Shown one piece after another: positions 1-8,192 of a stretch of 43,247 nucleotides of DNA; positions within the stretch are counted from its first letter, which is position 1, and each line of letters opens with the position of its first letter. The stretch comes from Candidatus Heimdallarchaeota archaeon. Its GTDB lineage: Archaea; Asgardarchaeota; Heimdallarchaeia; Heimdallarchaeales; Heimdallarchaeaceae. A program made the translations under genes and the position numbers. Where the stretch lies: assembly GCA_023705905.1 (NCBI GenBank), contig BPTK01000006.1, positions 1 through 43,247 of the forward strand, read 5' to 3'. Below the pieces are notes generated by a model. It searched no databases. It was not told where the DNA came from and was given only the letters and a program-made list of their open reading frames with translations.

Positions 1-127
1 ACGCGCGGAGAATACGTCCCCGCTTTTTGTACACACCGCCCGTCGTTGCAACGAAATGGGTCTCGGTTGAGGCTGGGGCGATACGGTTCAGTCGAAACTG
101 GGATTCGTGACGATGCAAAAGTCGTAA

Positions 128-159
128 GGATAAGTGCTGCGTGCACTCATCTCGATAAA
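128..159 (+). other. Extra hairpin inserted in 16S between GTCGTAA and CAAGG
   Basis: Archaeal 16S normally reads GTCGTAACAAGGTA here; this gene has 32 extra bases. Bases 128-137 pair with 143-152 (ten positions with one A-C mismatch and one G-U pair) around the loop TGCGT at 138-142. It could be an expansion segment or a very short intron. I could not draw a convincing bulge-helix-bulge splice motif. Confidence 0.75.
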
Positions 160-188
160 CAAGGTATCCGTAGGGGAACCTGCGGAAG

Positions 189-219
189 TATGTGAGTAGA
201 TCACTCATATACCGCATGT
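189..219 (+). other. Extra hairpin inserted between helix 45 and the anti-SD tail
   Basis: Helix 45 (ending GCGGAAG at 188) is normally followed directly by GGATCACCTCC. Here 31 extra bases intervene. Bases 189-197 pair with 203-211 (nine pairs, one G-U) around the loop AGATC at 198-202. The insert contains its own GATCACTC (199-206), which could pair with the GAGTGAT ribosome-binding sites seen in the window, so the functional anti-SD could be either copy. Confidence 0.7.
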
Positions 220-329
220 GGATCACCTCCTATGTTTGGAAGCCCTGAGGGGCTTCCATACCCTTAACTTTTTCAGAGTATCTTTTGTCTCGGGGTTCCT
301 ATATTCTTTGGAGGCCTTTTTATTTGTCA
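219..329 (+). repeat. 16S tail/trailer module, copy 1
   Basis: It begins with the 16S tail GGATCACCTCCTATG and continues with a strong hairpin (GGAAGCCC 238-245 / GGGCTTCC 250-257), CCCTTAACTTTTTCAGAGTATC, and a T-rich end with TTCTTTGGAGG at about 304-314. The same order recurs at 10622-10732 at roughly 85-90 percent identity by eye. The T-rich end probably terminates rRNA transcription and overlaps the stop of the convergent gene at 320. Confidence 0.8.
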
Positions 330-3300
330 TAAAAATATCTCTTAAGAGATTTAAACTCTTCCAGCCAGTTTTTCTCTAACCATTTTTCCCAATCCGCTTT
401 TACGTTGTTATAATCAATATTCTTTTCTCTAACTGTAATGTCAAAGATTAAACCCTTTAGAATATATTTGAATTCTTCAAAACTGTAATCTTTTTTGTTA
501 AATAGTTTCCATGATTTCGTATGTCTTAACCTATTTCCCTTGTCCATTGAAACTTTGGCAATTCTATATTCAACCTTTTTTTCTGACAATAGAGAACCAT
601 TCATAGGATTAATTATCAATTTGTTTCTTTCACAGAATTCAATAAAATCTGAATTTTCCAGTATTCTTTCTTTCTCGAATTTATTTAGTCTTTTAATCCA
701 TTCAAGTAGCAACACCATAACGGATTCATCAGGTATTTTTGCACTAGGACCTTTGGGAAGATTGAAATCATTATCTTTTAACCAAGAAGACCATGCTATA
801 CCCACTTCAGTAAACTCATTTTTATTTCTAGAATGTCTTCCAAAAATAAATCCATCAGTGGAATTATCCCATCTAAATGGAAAGTTTAGAAGGATGTCTT
901 CTTCTATTAATTTTATTCCCATTACTTTTGCTGACTTGGAACCACCTGTTGGAGGTTTATGATAGAAGAATTCTTCTCGATCATTAACAAGTACTATTCC
1001 AATATTTGGCGGTATTCTATGATCCCAATAATTGAATCTGGGAGGAAAACGTTTTTCATCATCACTATCTTCGAAGAGGAAAAAAGTAAAGGGTCTTCTT
1101 CTAAACAATTCCTGTGAGAGAATGTACTCCCTTGATTCGGTATCAAAAAGGTAATCAGGATCCATCAGTAAATTAGTCATATTTGAGAAAAGAGTTGCTT
1201 CTATTGCTTTGCTAAATATTTTTCTAAAATCCTTTGGATGAAGAAAATCTACAATGAAATGGTTTGCATAATCATAAAAGCAACTTATACCTCTTCTCTT
1301 GTTGAAATTGTCGAACCATTCGTATATTCTTTCTTGCAGATTGGTAGAAACCATCGTTTCTAGTGCAAAGAAACCCCTCCCATCAACTAAATCGCGAAGA
1401 TTATTCAATTTTTTACTAGAAAACAAACTATTGAGAAATTCCCTTTTGATTTTTGCAAGAAGAACAAGAATTTCATCATCGGAGAGGCCTTTCCTAATCT
1501 CTTTTTTTATGATTAAACTATTTATCTCTCTTTCATTTTCATTTAATTTTCCAGAAAAACCTTGAAGTATAAGAATGTTTTTCTGCTTTCTCTGCAGAAA
1601 TTTAGGCATGAAGAACAGATAAGAGATTTTTACTGTGTTACCATTGAATTTAATCTCTGTGTGATCAAAAATGTTTACAATCCCCTTAGGGGAGTGTCTT
1701 ATGATATGACCATTTTGTGCTAGACCAATAATTTCGTTTTGCTCGTATAAGCCTTTAATTATTCTCTTCATTATTTTTTCTGTAATAAAACCTTTTTTTA
1801 CAAGCATATTCATTGCTACATGAAACACCTTATTTCGTAATTTAATTAACCAATCATTACCAATTCCGTGATATTGGCGATTTCTATCATAAAATAATTT
1901 GAGAATAAATTGAGGAAAATCCGATTCATTTTTTATACTACTTGTATTTTTGTTTGGATAATTTTTCAGACCACCTTTATTTATAAATTCAGATAATTGT
2001 TTTCTATTTAGCATTATTCGATTTAGATGGTAATTACGTCTCGGTAAATAGTCCCAGGGATGGATTGCCACATAATCTCCCCCTTTGTATTCGGAAAATA
2101 TTATTTTGTATTTATTGTTAATTTTAGATAAGATTACATCATCAAATCCATGTAAATTATCTTCTAAATCATCATATATCTCTCTAAGCAAATTAGTCTG
2201 AGAATTCCTTTGAAGAACATCATTTTCCTTGTAGATTTTCTTTATCGCTTTTTGAAGAAATTCGATATCTGTTTCAGATAAATTGTCAGCTTCTTTGCCT
2301 AGACCCTTGTTAAGAAATCTAAGAAATATGTCTGCTTCTTTGGTCGTAAGCTTATATTCATTTTGTAAACTAAGTATTTTTGTTTTCTCATCTCTCCCCT
2401 CTATAGCATCATACATTTCTTGGATCTTACTTTTGACTGAGGTTGCAGGCTTCACTGATTGGGTTATCCCCTTTTCTTCTTTTTTTTCTGTAGTTGGTGG
2501 TGATTCATCCTCTGTCATCTTCACTGTACCACTGGTATCATCTGTAGTTGCCTTGATAAACACCTGTTCTTCTTTGTAATATTTTCCTAGTTTTGGCTGC
2601 TCATTCAGTATCTCTAGAAGCAGTAGCTCTGTCTTTTTCTTTGTAAGCTTGGTTAGTTCAGCTAATCTAGAAAGTGGTATTTGTATCCCTGCAGTTATGT
2701 TCCAAATTATTGTTCCATTCAGTTTTTTCTTCTGTAAGGAATGTTTCTCTTTCAACCACTTCGTTCTGGTGGTTATACCAAAACTAAGCGCTTGTCTCAT
2801 TTCTCGCTTATTAGTCCACACTTTACCATTCCTCAGATATTCTTTTAGGGAGATAATCCTCGTAGTTTTGTCATCCTTCTCTTCCTCTGCTAAAACCTCC
2901 CCAAGGTTATTACTTGTTTTGACCACGCCTAAGAGAAGGAGAGGAGAAGAAAAGGTCCAAAGAGTAGAGAAATCGGGGATGGTACCAAGGATAATTATAT
3001 TGATACATAAGATAGAAACAGCAAGTAATAGTATGGAGGTATTTCCTAATGTTCTCGTCCTACGAAGGTTATCTTCAACGAAAGCCATTGTTCTAACAAA
3101 ATGTATAGCATAGTATAGAGCTAAAGTCGATACAATCACACAAGCAAAAAGGAAATAATAAGCTTGCCAGAGATTTGTGAAGAAGAAATTGTAAAGGTTA
3201 GACTCATCAATTATGAACCGAAGCTTATCTGCCACAAAGAACAATAGACCTACATTGACTGCAAGGGAACCGATGATAAAAGCTATTAGACCTGCTCTCC

Positions 3301-5359
3301 ACATTTGTTTCCTAGATTTCCTTGACAGAGTTTCAATTGTTTTACTAAAGAGATCATAAAAGGATTCTACCCCATCAAAGAACTCTCGGACTTTGACCAA
3401 CCACTTCTTGATTTTTCCCTTTTCAAAAGAAACATATTCTACCAAAGTGCCGAGATAATAGCTACAAAGGATAGCTAAAGTAGCTAAAGACCAATGGAAG
3501 AGATGGAATAAGTGAAGCAAAACAAGGAATATGAAACATACACTAACGGAAACGATAAGTTGGAGGATAAACTTGTTCCTTTCCTTCTTTTTCTCTTCTT
3601 CCTCTTCTAGAGGTGGTTGATCATAATTTTCATTGTGGCATTTTCTTTTCATACCTCTTCTGAAGATAATCTTTTCATTGAAAATTAGAAAAAGAAAACC
3701 ATAAATTGCTAAAATCCAGTCGATGTTGTACCAATTGAATATGTATGTAACTGAAGGTTCGCTTAAATGAGGGAGGAATTGATACGTGATGTTCTGAAAG
3801 CTGAAAGGAGATTGAATGCCGTAGATGCTGATTTCAAGTTTAATTTCATAAATTCCATTGTAAAGGGAGGCCAGCTCTGTTTCGTAAATTGTTGAGTGAT
3901 AGTCCGCCTTCAGGTATATTATACAACTATTGTTTAGTTTGAGTGAGATGACAGTATAATCAAAAGCTTCCTCATATTCGGACAGAATGTTGAGATGGAA
4001 GGTTAGGTCAACAGCTGAATAATTAGCTACTTTGAAGAAATCGGTAAAACTTAAATGAATTATTCCAAAAGCAGGGGGAGTAATTTCAAAGTTAGAAGCA
4101 AGCGATTGTTCTAAAGACCCATTATTAAAATTTGATAGAGAGGATAGGATAATGGAACTCGAATTGAAGATACTAAATATACCCGTGCTCTCTTGATCAC
4201 CAAACAATCGGAGTAACAATTGCTCTTGAGAGCTAATAGAAATAAATTTCGTAGAAAGGGTGAAGGCAGTTATTGATTGCTGTGAGTAAGATGTTCTCCC
4301 CTCATAGACAACTCTTGTCCCAGCTAGAATCTGATATGTTATCAGTGGAGATAAGAGTGTTCTTATGTGTTTACAGTTGAGTTTTAAACTAACTATCTGC
4401 TCATTAGAATAGGTCTCGGGTTTGAGAGAAGACAGATTGAAAGTGTGATTTAATGTTTCGTCTTCCCATTTTACCCAATCATAAATACTATCAGCGGGGT
4501 TATGTACATTGAAAAATAGATAAGCTGAGAGATGAATATCTTGTACGTTTATCAGAACGGCAGTAGACCTATAGACAAAAACAAGAGTAAGAAAATTCAA
4601 TCCATACTTAGGATAAAGAGAAAGAGATAGAGCGTTAAATTCATCCACTTCGAAATCTTTCTCAGCTACTAGTTCACCATTAAATTGGAATTCAACAAAT
4701 GATTGGAAAGCATAAGTGCAATTAGAGGTAAAGGTAAGTGTGATGTTCGCTTCAGCCGTTTCATTGAAGGAATAGAAGGCAGTAAGAAGGCTAATTCTTT
4801 CTGTGGAAAAAACAGATCCTTCTGCAGAAAATGAATCTGGAACAGTGGGAAGAGGAGAGAGTTGTTGTGTAAGAGTAGGAGGAGTAAGAGGATGAATAGT
4901 TGAACTATGGATTACTAATAGTCCAGACTCACCCAGTTCTGTTTGGCCTTTACATACAACTGTTATGTTCATCTCACCAAGAAAGCTATATGGGTAAGCA
5001 AATGCTTGACTTAAATTATGCTCTAGATTGTCTTGATATAACCGATTTATGGTAAAATTCACTTTTGAGGAGTTAAAAAAGAAAACAACATCTAATCCTT
5101 GATTTGTACTCTTATCACCTGTAACCACAAAAAACATGATTAAACTATTAAATTCACTTAGTTCAATATTTGACTGAGTAAAGTCAAAGGTTTGTTCTTT
5201 ATATGTTTGATTAAACTCAAAGATTATCTCTTGTGTAAGAGAAGAAGGCAAACAAGCTGGGTCTTGCTCTTCTAGGTCCCCTTGGATGGTCATTGAAAAG
5301 TACCTACTAGCTAAAGCTATCAACAAAAATACAAATACCAACCTACTTCTTTTGACCAT
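320..5359 (-). CDS. Large membrane protein with glycosylation-rich ectodomain
   Basis: I do not recognise the family of this 1679-residue protein. Residues 1-25 look like a signal peptide or anchor (VFVFLLIALA). Residues 25-540 are a predicted outside domain rich in beta-type sequence, with well over ten N-x-S/T sequons. A membrane segment lies near 546-562 (ILAIYGFLFLIF), followed by a KRKC/EEEEEKKKER stretch and five or so further membrane segments between about 596 and 795. The remaining 850 residues are charged and probably cytoplasmic; near 880-940 there is a helix-turn-helix-like stretch (LSRLAELTKLTKKKTELLLLE). The gene converges with 16S. Its promoter has TTTATAAACGAATTT at about 5382-5396 (minus strand), close to the TPR-gene promoters. 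It could be a surface receptor or adhesin that signals inward; this is an inference from topology only. Confidence 0.8.
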   Translation of the reverse strand: MVKRSRLVFVFLLIALASRYFSMTIQGDLEEQDPACLPSSLTQEIIFEFNQTYKEQTFDFTQSNIELSEFNSLIMFFVVTGDKSTNQGLDVVFFFNSSKVNFTINRLYQDNLEHNLSQAFAYPYSFLGEMNITVVCKGQTELGESGLLVIHSSTIHPLTPPTLTQQLSPLPTVPDSFSAEGSVFSTERISLLTAFYSFNETAEANITLTFTSNCTYAFQSFVEFQFNGELVAEKDFEVDEFNALSLSLYPKYGLNFLTLVFVYRSTAVLINVQDIHLSAYLFFNVHNPADSIYDWVKWEDETLNHTFNLSSLKPETYSNEQIVSLKLNCKHIRTLLSPLITYQILAGTRVVYEGRTSYSQQSITAFTLSTKFISISSQEQLLLRLFGDQESTGIFSIFNSSSIILSSLSNFNNGSLEQSLASNFEITPPAFGIIHLSFTDFFKVANYSAVDLTFHLNILSEYEEAFDYTVISLKLNNSCIIYLKADYHSTIYETELASLYNGIYEIKLEISIYGIQSPFSFQNITYQFLPHLSEPSVTYIFNWYNIDWILAIYGFLFLIFNEKIIFRRGMKRKCHNENYDQPPLEEEEEKKKERNKFILQLIVSVSVCFIFLVLLHLFHLFHWSLATLAILCSYYLGTLVEYVSFEKGKIKKWLVKVREFFDGVESFYDLFSKTIETLSRKSRKQMWRAGLIAFIIGSLAVNVGLLFFVADKLRFIIDESNLYNFFFTNLWQAYYFLFACVIVSTLALYYAIHFVRTMAFVEDNLRRTRTLGNTSILLLAVSILCINIIILGTIPDFSTLWTFSSPLLLLGVVKTSNNLGEVLAEEEKDDKTTRIISLKEYLRNGKVWTNKREMRQALSFGITTRTKWLKEKHSLQKKKLNGTIIWNITAGIQIPLSRLAELTKLTKKKTELLLLEILNEQPKLGKYYKEEQVFIKATTDDTSGTVKMTEDESPPTTEKKEEKGITQSVKPATSVKSKIQEMYDAIEGRDEKTKILSLQNEYKLTTKEADIFLRFLNKGLGKEADNLSETDIEFLQKAIKKIYKENDVLQRNSQTNLLREIYDDLEDNLHGFDDVILSKINNKYKIIFSEYKGGDYVAIHPWDYLPRRNYHLNRIMLNRKQLSEFINKGGLKNYPNKNTSSIKNESDFPQFILKLFYDRNRQYHGIGNDWLIKLRNKVFHVAMNMLVKKGFITEKIMKRIIKGLYEQNEIIGLAQNGHIIRHSPKGIVNIFDHTEIKFNGNTVKISYLFFMPKFLQRKQKNILILQGFSGKLNENEREINSLIIKKEIRKGLSDDEILVLLAKIKREFLNSLFSSKKLNNLRDLVDGRGFFALETMVSTNLQERIYEWFDNFNKRRGISCFYDYANHFIVDFLHPKDFRKIFSKAIEATLFSNMTNLLMDPDYLFDTESREYILSQELFRRRPFTFFLFEDSDDEKRFPPRFNYWDHRIPPNIGIVLVNDREEFFYHKPPTGGSKSAKVMGIKLIEEDILLNFPFRWDNSTDGFIFGRHSRNKNEFTEVGIAWSSWLKDNDFNLPKGPSAKIPDESVMVLLLEWIKRLNKFEKERILENSDFIEFCERNKLIINPMNGSLLSEKKVEYRIAKVSMDKGNRLRHTKSWKLFNKKDYSFEEFKYILKGLIFDITVREKNIDYNNVKADWEKWLEKNWLEEFKSLKRYFYDK

Positions 5360-5470
5360 TTACTTCACTTAGATATCTTTAAATTCGTTTATAAACGGGG
5401 AGAATATCTAAATTTCAGATATTTTTTTGCTGGTTTTTATAGATTCATTTAGTATTTTTATTGTATAAGT

Positions 5471-6640
5471 ATGAAATCTTACTCTCACCAAAAGTGTATC
5501 ATTCTTTCCTTGTTAGTCTTTTCTTGTTTAATAATCAATAGTAAAACAATTAGAGGAGACTCTGCAGAACGGATAAATTTGGAGCAGAATTATATCGATC
5601 ATGAACCCATCATTATTGCTTCAGATGCTGAACTTTCTGCTTTTAATGGTGCAGGAACATTAGAGGATCCACATGTTATAGAGGGGTTGAATATCACTAC
5701 AAATGAGAGAGATGGTATTTCTGTTTCTTTAACAACTAAGCATTTTGTTATAAGGGATTGCTATATTGATGCCAGTTCTGCGGGAATAAGTGTTGAGTCA
5801 GTAGCTGAAGGAACAGCTGTAATAATGAACAACATCTGTACAAATAATCAGAATACAAATGGGGTGGGTATACAAATAGCTTTTGCTAACAAAGTAGGAT
5901 TGAGAGACAATATTTGTAATGGTAATGAAGCGTATGGAATCTTGCTATTCTTCTCTTATGACCTAATTCTTTATCGAAATACATGTAATAACAATGGCAT
6001 GAATGGGATAGTTGCAGCTTTTGCAAATAACTCTCTTTTCTCTGAAAATGTTTGTAAAAATAATGGGTGGGAAGGATTGTATCTTGCAGGATCAGCAGGG
6101 TCTAATCTAGTAAGTAATATCTTTTCAAATAATCGTGAATATGGTATAAGAATGGAATATGCGGATTATTCCACTCTTGTGAATAACACTATGGAACAGA
6201 ATGAAGCATGCGGGACTTATGTTTGGGAAACAGATGGTTGTTTGTTCAACTATAACTGGTTTATGAGCAATTATTATAGTGCCCTCTACTTTACTTCAAG
6301 TTGTGCAAATAACAGAGTTTATCTTAATAATTTCATAGAAAACGGTTTTTCTGATAACAGTCAAGCAGTTGATGAGGGGAACAATACGTGGTATAATGAG
6401 ATAGATGAAATTGGGAATTATTGGACAGATTTAGAGGGAGAAGAACATTATCAAATAGATGGAGAAAGTAAGCTCGAGGACAAGTTTCCTTTAGAAAGAA
6501 CATGCAATTTCATGGAAGAAGTGGTTGATATTTCAACTAAAGAAGCAGATTCCGAATTGGTCTTCTTCATCCTCTCCTATCTAATATTGTTTGGGGTTCG
6601 AGGTAATCAATTCAAAAAAGTAACAAATGGCTTTTTATAG
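5471..6640 (+). CDS. Secreted right-handed beta-helix protein (NosD-like repeats)
   Basis: The 389-residue protein has an N-terminal signal peptide (CIILSLLVFSCLII, about 9-22). It carries the FNGAGTLEDPHVIEG signature at about 58-72 that opens many NosD/PbH1 beta-helix proteins. A series of 22-25-residue parallel beta-helix repeats follows (NNICTNNQNTNGVGI, DNICNGNEAYGILL, RNTCNNNGMNGIVA, ENVCKNNGWEGLYL, SNIFSNNREYGIRM), then the typical end WYNEIDEIGNYWTD. A hydrophobic C-terminal segment (LVFFILSYLILFGV) probably anchors it. Such proteins bind or cleave surface polysaccharides or fold as adhesins; the substrate is unknown. It is apparently leaderless, with a TTTTTATAGA box about 30 bases upstream, and is divergent from the large membrane gene. 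Confidence 0.8.
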   Translation: MKSYSHQKCIILSLLVFSCLIINSKTIRGDSAERINLEQNYIDHEPIIIASDAELSAFNGAGTLEDPHVIEGLNITTNERDGISVSLTTKHFVIRDCYIDASSAGISVESVAEGTAVIMNNICTNNQNTNGVGIQIAFANKVGLRDNICNGNEAYGILLFFSYDLILYRNTCNNNGMNGIVAAFANNSLFSENVCKNNGWEGLYLAGSAGSNLVSNIFSNNREYGIRMEYADYSTLVNNTMEQNEACGTYVWETDGCLFNYNWFMSNYYSALYFTSSCANNRVYLNNFIENGFSDNSQAVDEGNNTWYNEIDEIGNYWTDLEGEEHYQIDGESKLEDKFPLERTCNFMEEVVDISTKEADSELVFFILSYLILFGVRGNQFKKVTNGFL

Positions 6641-6663
6641 CAAAAATCTCAATGTAATGTAAA

Positions 6664-6690
6664 ATGTTTGGAGGTTTTTTATTTATCAAT
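6664..6690 (+). terminator. T-rich end of the beta-helix gene
   Basis: TGTTTGGAGG followed by TTTTTTATTTATC matches the T-rich end of the intergenic module seen after several genes here. It probably ends transcription of the 5471-6640 gene. Confidence 0.5.
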
Positions 6691-6812
6691 TAATTGTTAT
6701 TTCATAAGTTGAGATCTAATCAATTTTCTATAAATAAGATAATTTAACATTGCTAGATATTGTTCCGTGATAGCGTTTATAAGTTCAAAAGACTAATAAT
6801 AAGTTGGTAAAA

Positions 6813-7592
6813 ATGAAATTGAGTCCTGCTCCAAAGAGTATAATTTCAGGATTTTTATTAGCTTGTATCTTGACTTCTGTAGTATCAGGAGTATTTTTTA
6901 GTATAGATTCTCCTTCACAAAATAATATAACAAGTATCGATATTCTTTATCCCCTCTTTGATTGGGATTTTGAATCACCACTAAAACTCGCTAACCAGAT
7001 GAATGAACGCTCAATATACCTTTTTGGAATGTGGACAATTGTTGGTAGAATAACAGGTGTTCTAGATAATGGATATAGTGCAGAACTCCTTCCGTACTTC
7101 AATTATTCAATAGGTGGGTTTGATATGTGGTATATTATCAAATCCGAGAACTGGAAATTTAATTGTGATACTGTTGGTATGCCAGTTGAATTGTATGGGT
7201 CTTTATTTAGTAGTAATTCTACAATTTTTACACCTCTACATGAAGGACTACTGTTAGACATGCTACAATTTGAGAATATCAGTAATAGACCTGGTGGTTG
7301 GGAAACAATTCGCTCAATTGCTGACATAAATGCAACCTATTTCGACATAATGCATATTTATCAAGATGGTTCTTTGATTTGGTTGAAGTCATTTAATGAT
7401 AAAATTGTAATTCAGTATGAAAGAGTCAGTGAATATATAAACGAAGAAAGGGAAGATGGAATTCACATTGGGTGGGGATTAGACCCAGAATTTGAACCAC
7501 TTTGGTTCGTAGGTGATTTTTCGAATCAATTCGCAAATTATACTATTGCCATTAATCAATTTTTAGATGCAATTTATGAGTCTACTCGCTAG
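6813..7592 (+). CDS. Secreted or membrane-anchored protein of unknown function
   Basis: About 259 residues from the ATG at 6813; a TTG at 6804 is in frame, but the TTTATAAG box at 6776-6783 puts the transcript start near 6806, which favours the ATG. An N-terminal hydrophobic stretch (IISGFLLACILTSVVSGVFF) is a signal peptide or anchor. The rest is soluble and rich in aromatic residues with several N-x-S/T sites, so it is probably outside the cell. No family recognised. The stop codon at 7590-7592 touches the ribosome-binding site of the next gene, so the two are an operon and the pair may act together across the membrane. Confidence 0.7.
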   Translation: MKLSPAPKSIISGFLLACILTSVVSGVFFSIDSPSQNNITSIDILYPLFDWDFESPLKLANQMNERSIYLFGMWTIVGRITGVLDNGYSAELLPYFNYSIGGFDMWYIIKSENWKFNCDTVGMPVELYGSLFSSNSTIFTPLHEGLLLDMLQFENISNRPGGWETIRSIADINATYFDIMHIYQDGSLIWLKSFNDKIVIQYERVSEYINEEREDGIHIGWGLDPEFEPLWFVGDFSNQFANYTIAINQFLDAIYESTR

Positions 7593-7602
7593 GAGGAAAC
7601 AA

Positions 7603-8094
7603 ATGAAAGCTAACACTAAACAGGTTCAAAATAATGCCTTGGAACATCCAACCTCTCTTAAGATCTACCTCTATACACGTTCAAAATCCCCTAATAGTGT
7701 TGGGATTCGTGAAGTTCAACGAGCTTTAATGATGGTTAGCTCAAACACAGTGCAAAGACATTTTCACAGACTTGAAGATGAGGGATTAGTTGAGAAATTA
7801 CCTTCAAATAGGTTTATTTTGACACAAAAAGGCTCAAGTAAACAAACATTACAAATTCCAACAAAAACCTCTTTATATTTGCTCAAAGGAGTATTTATAA
7901 CAAGTAATTTGTTTCTTTTAAGCTTCCTTGTAACCATGTTTGTATTAACACTAATAATTGCTTTCTTCAATCCTTTACTTGCAATAATTATTGGATTAAT
8001 GGGTTTGTTAGTTAGCACTGTAATATCATATTTTCAATTCAGGAAAATGAAAATGCAAATACAAAACATCACAAATTTTGAAAAAAACGCTTGA
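7603..8094 (+). CDS. Membrane-bound winged-helix protein
   Basis: The start at 7603 is chosen because AGGAGG (7591-7596) lies seven bases upstream; an in-frame ATG at 7567 would overlap the previous gene. The protein has about 163 residues. Residues 15-75 form a winged helix-turn-helix (IREVQRALMMVSSNTVQRHFHRLEDEGLVEKL, then a wing ending FILTQKG). Two membrane segments follow at about 90-145 (LFLLSFLVTMFVLTLIIAFF and LLAIIIGLMGLLVSTVISYF), then a short basic tail. A membrane-tethered regulator coupled to a secreted partner suggests transmembrane sensing; the ligand and target genes are unknown. Confidence 0.75.
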   Translation: MKANTKQVQNNALEHPTSLKIYLYTRSKSPNSVGIREVQRALMMVSSNTVQRHFHRLEDEGLVEKLPSNRFILTQKGSSKQTLQIPTKTSLYLLKGVFITSNLFLLSFLVTMFVLTLIIAFFNPLLAIIIGLMGLLVSTVISYFQFRKMKMQIQNITNFEKNA

Positions 8095-8102
8095 TCGTAT
8101 TT

Positions 8103-8155
8103 AGAGTATCTTGTTCTCGGGGTTCCTATATTCTTTGGAGATTTTTCTTTTTGTC
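8103..8155 (+). repeat. Intergenic terminator module, T-rich part
   Basis: AGAGTATCTTGTTCTCGGGG through TTCTTTGGAG and TTTTTCTTTTTGTC matches 277-329 and 10679-10732, but without the anti-SD part. It lies just after the winged-helix gene and probably terminates it. Confidence 0.7.
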
Positions 8156-8192
8156 ATAACTCTTATTAACACTCTTTTCTTTCTTTTAGTCT

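Larger units (their letters stand above)
1..231 (+). rRNA. 16S ribosomal RNA, 3' end (partial)
   Basis: This is the 3' part of the small-subunit rRNA; the gene starts left of the window. Visible landmarks are the universal GTACACACCGCCCGTC at about 29-44, helix 44, GTCGTAA at 121-127, the helix 45 stem-loop TCCGTAGG-GGAA-CCTGCGGA at about 167-186, and the anti-Shine-Dalgarno tail GGATCACCTCCT at 220-231. Two stretches do not belong to a normal 16S: 128-159 splits the universal GTCGTAA/CAAGG sequence, and 189-219 separates helix 45 from the tail. The gene is followed by a protein gene on the opposite strand, not by 23S. The mature 3' end is uncertain because of the second insertion. Confidence 0.95.

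Noticed and set aside
128-219. Bulge-helix-bulge introns in 16S
   Set aside because: I tried to pair insert starts with the following exon in both insertions and found no 4-base central helix flanked by two 3-base bulges, so I leave the nature of the insertions open.
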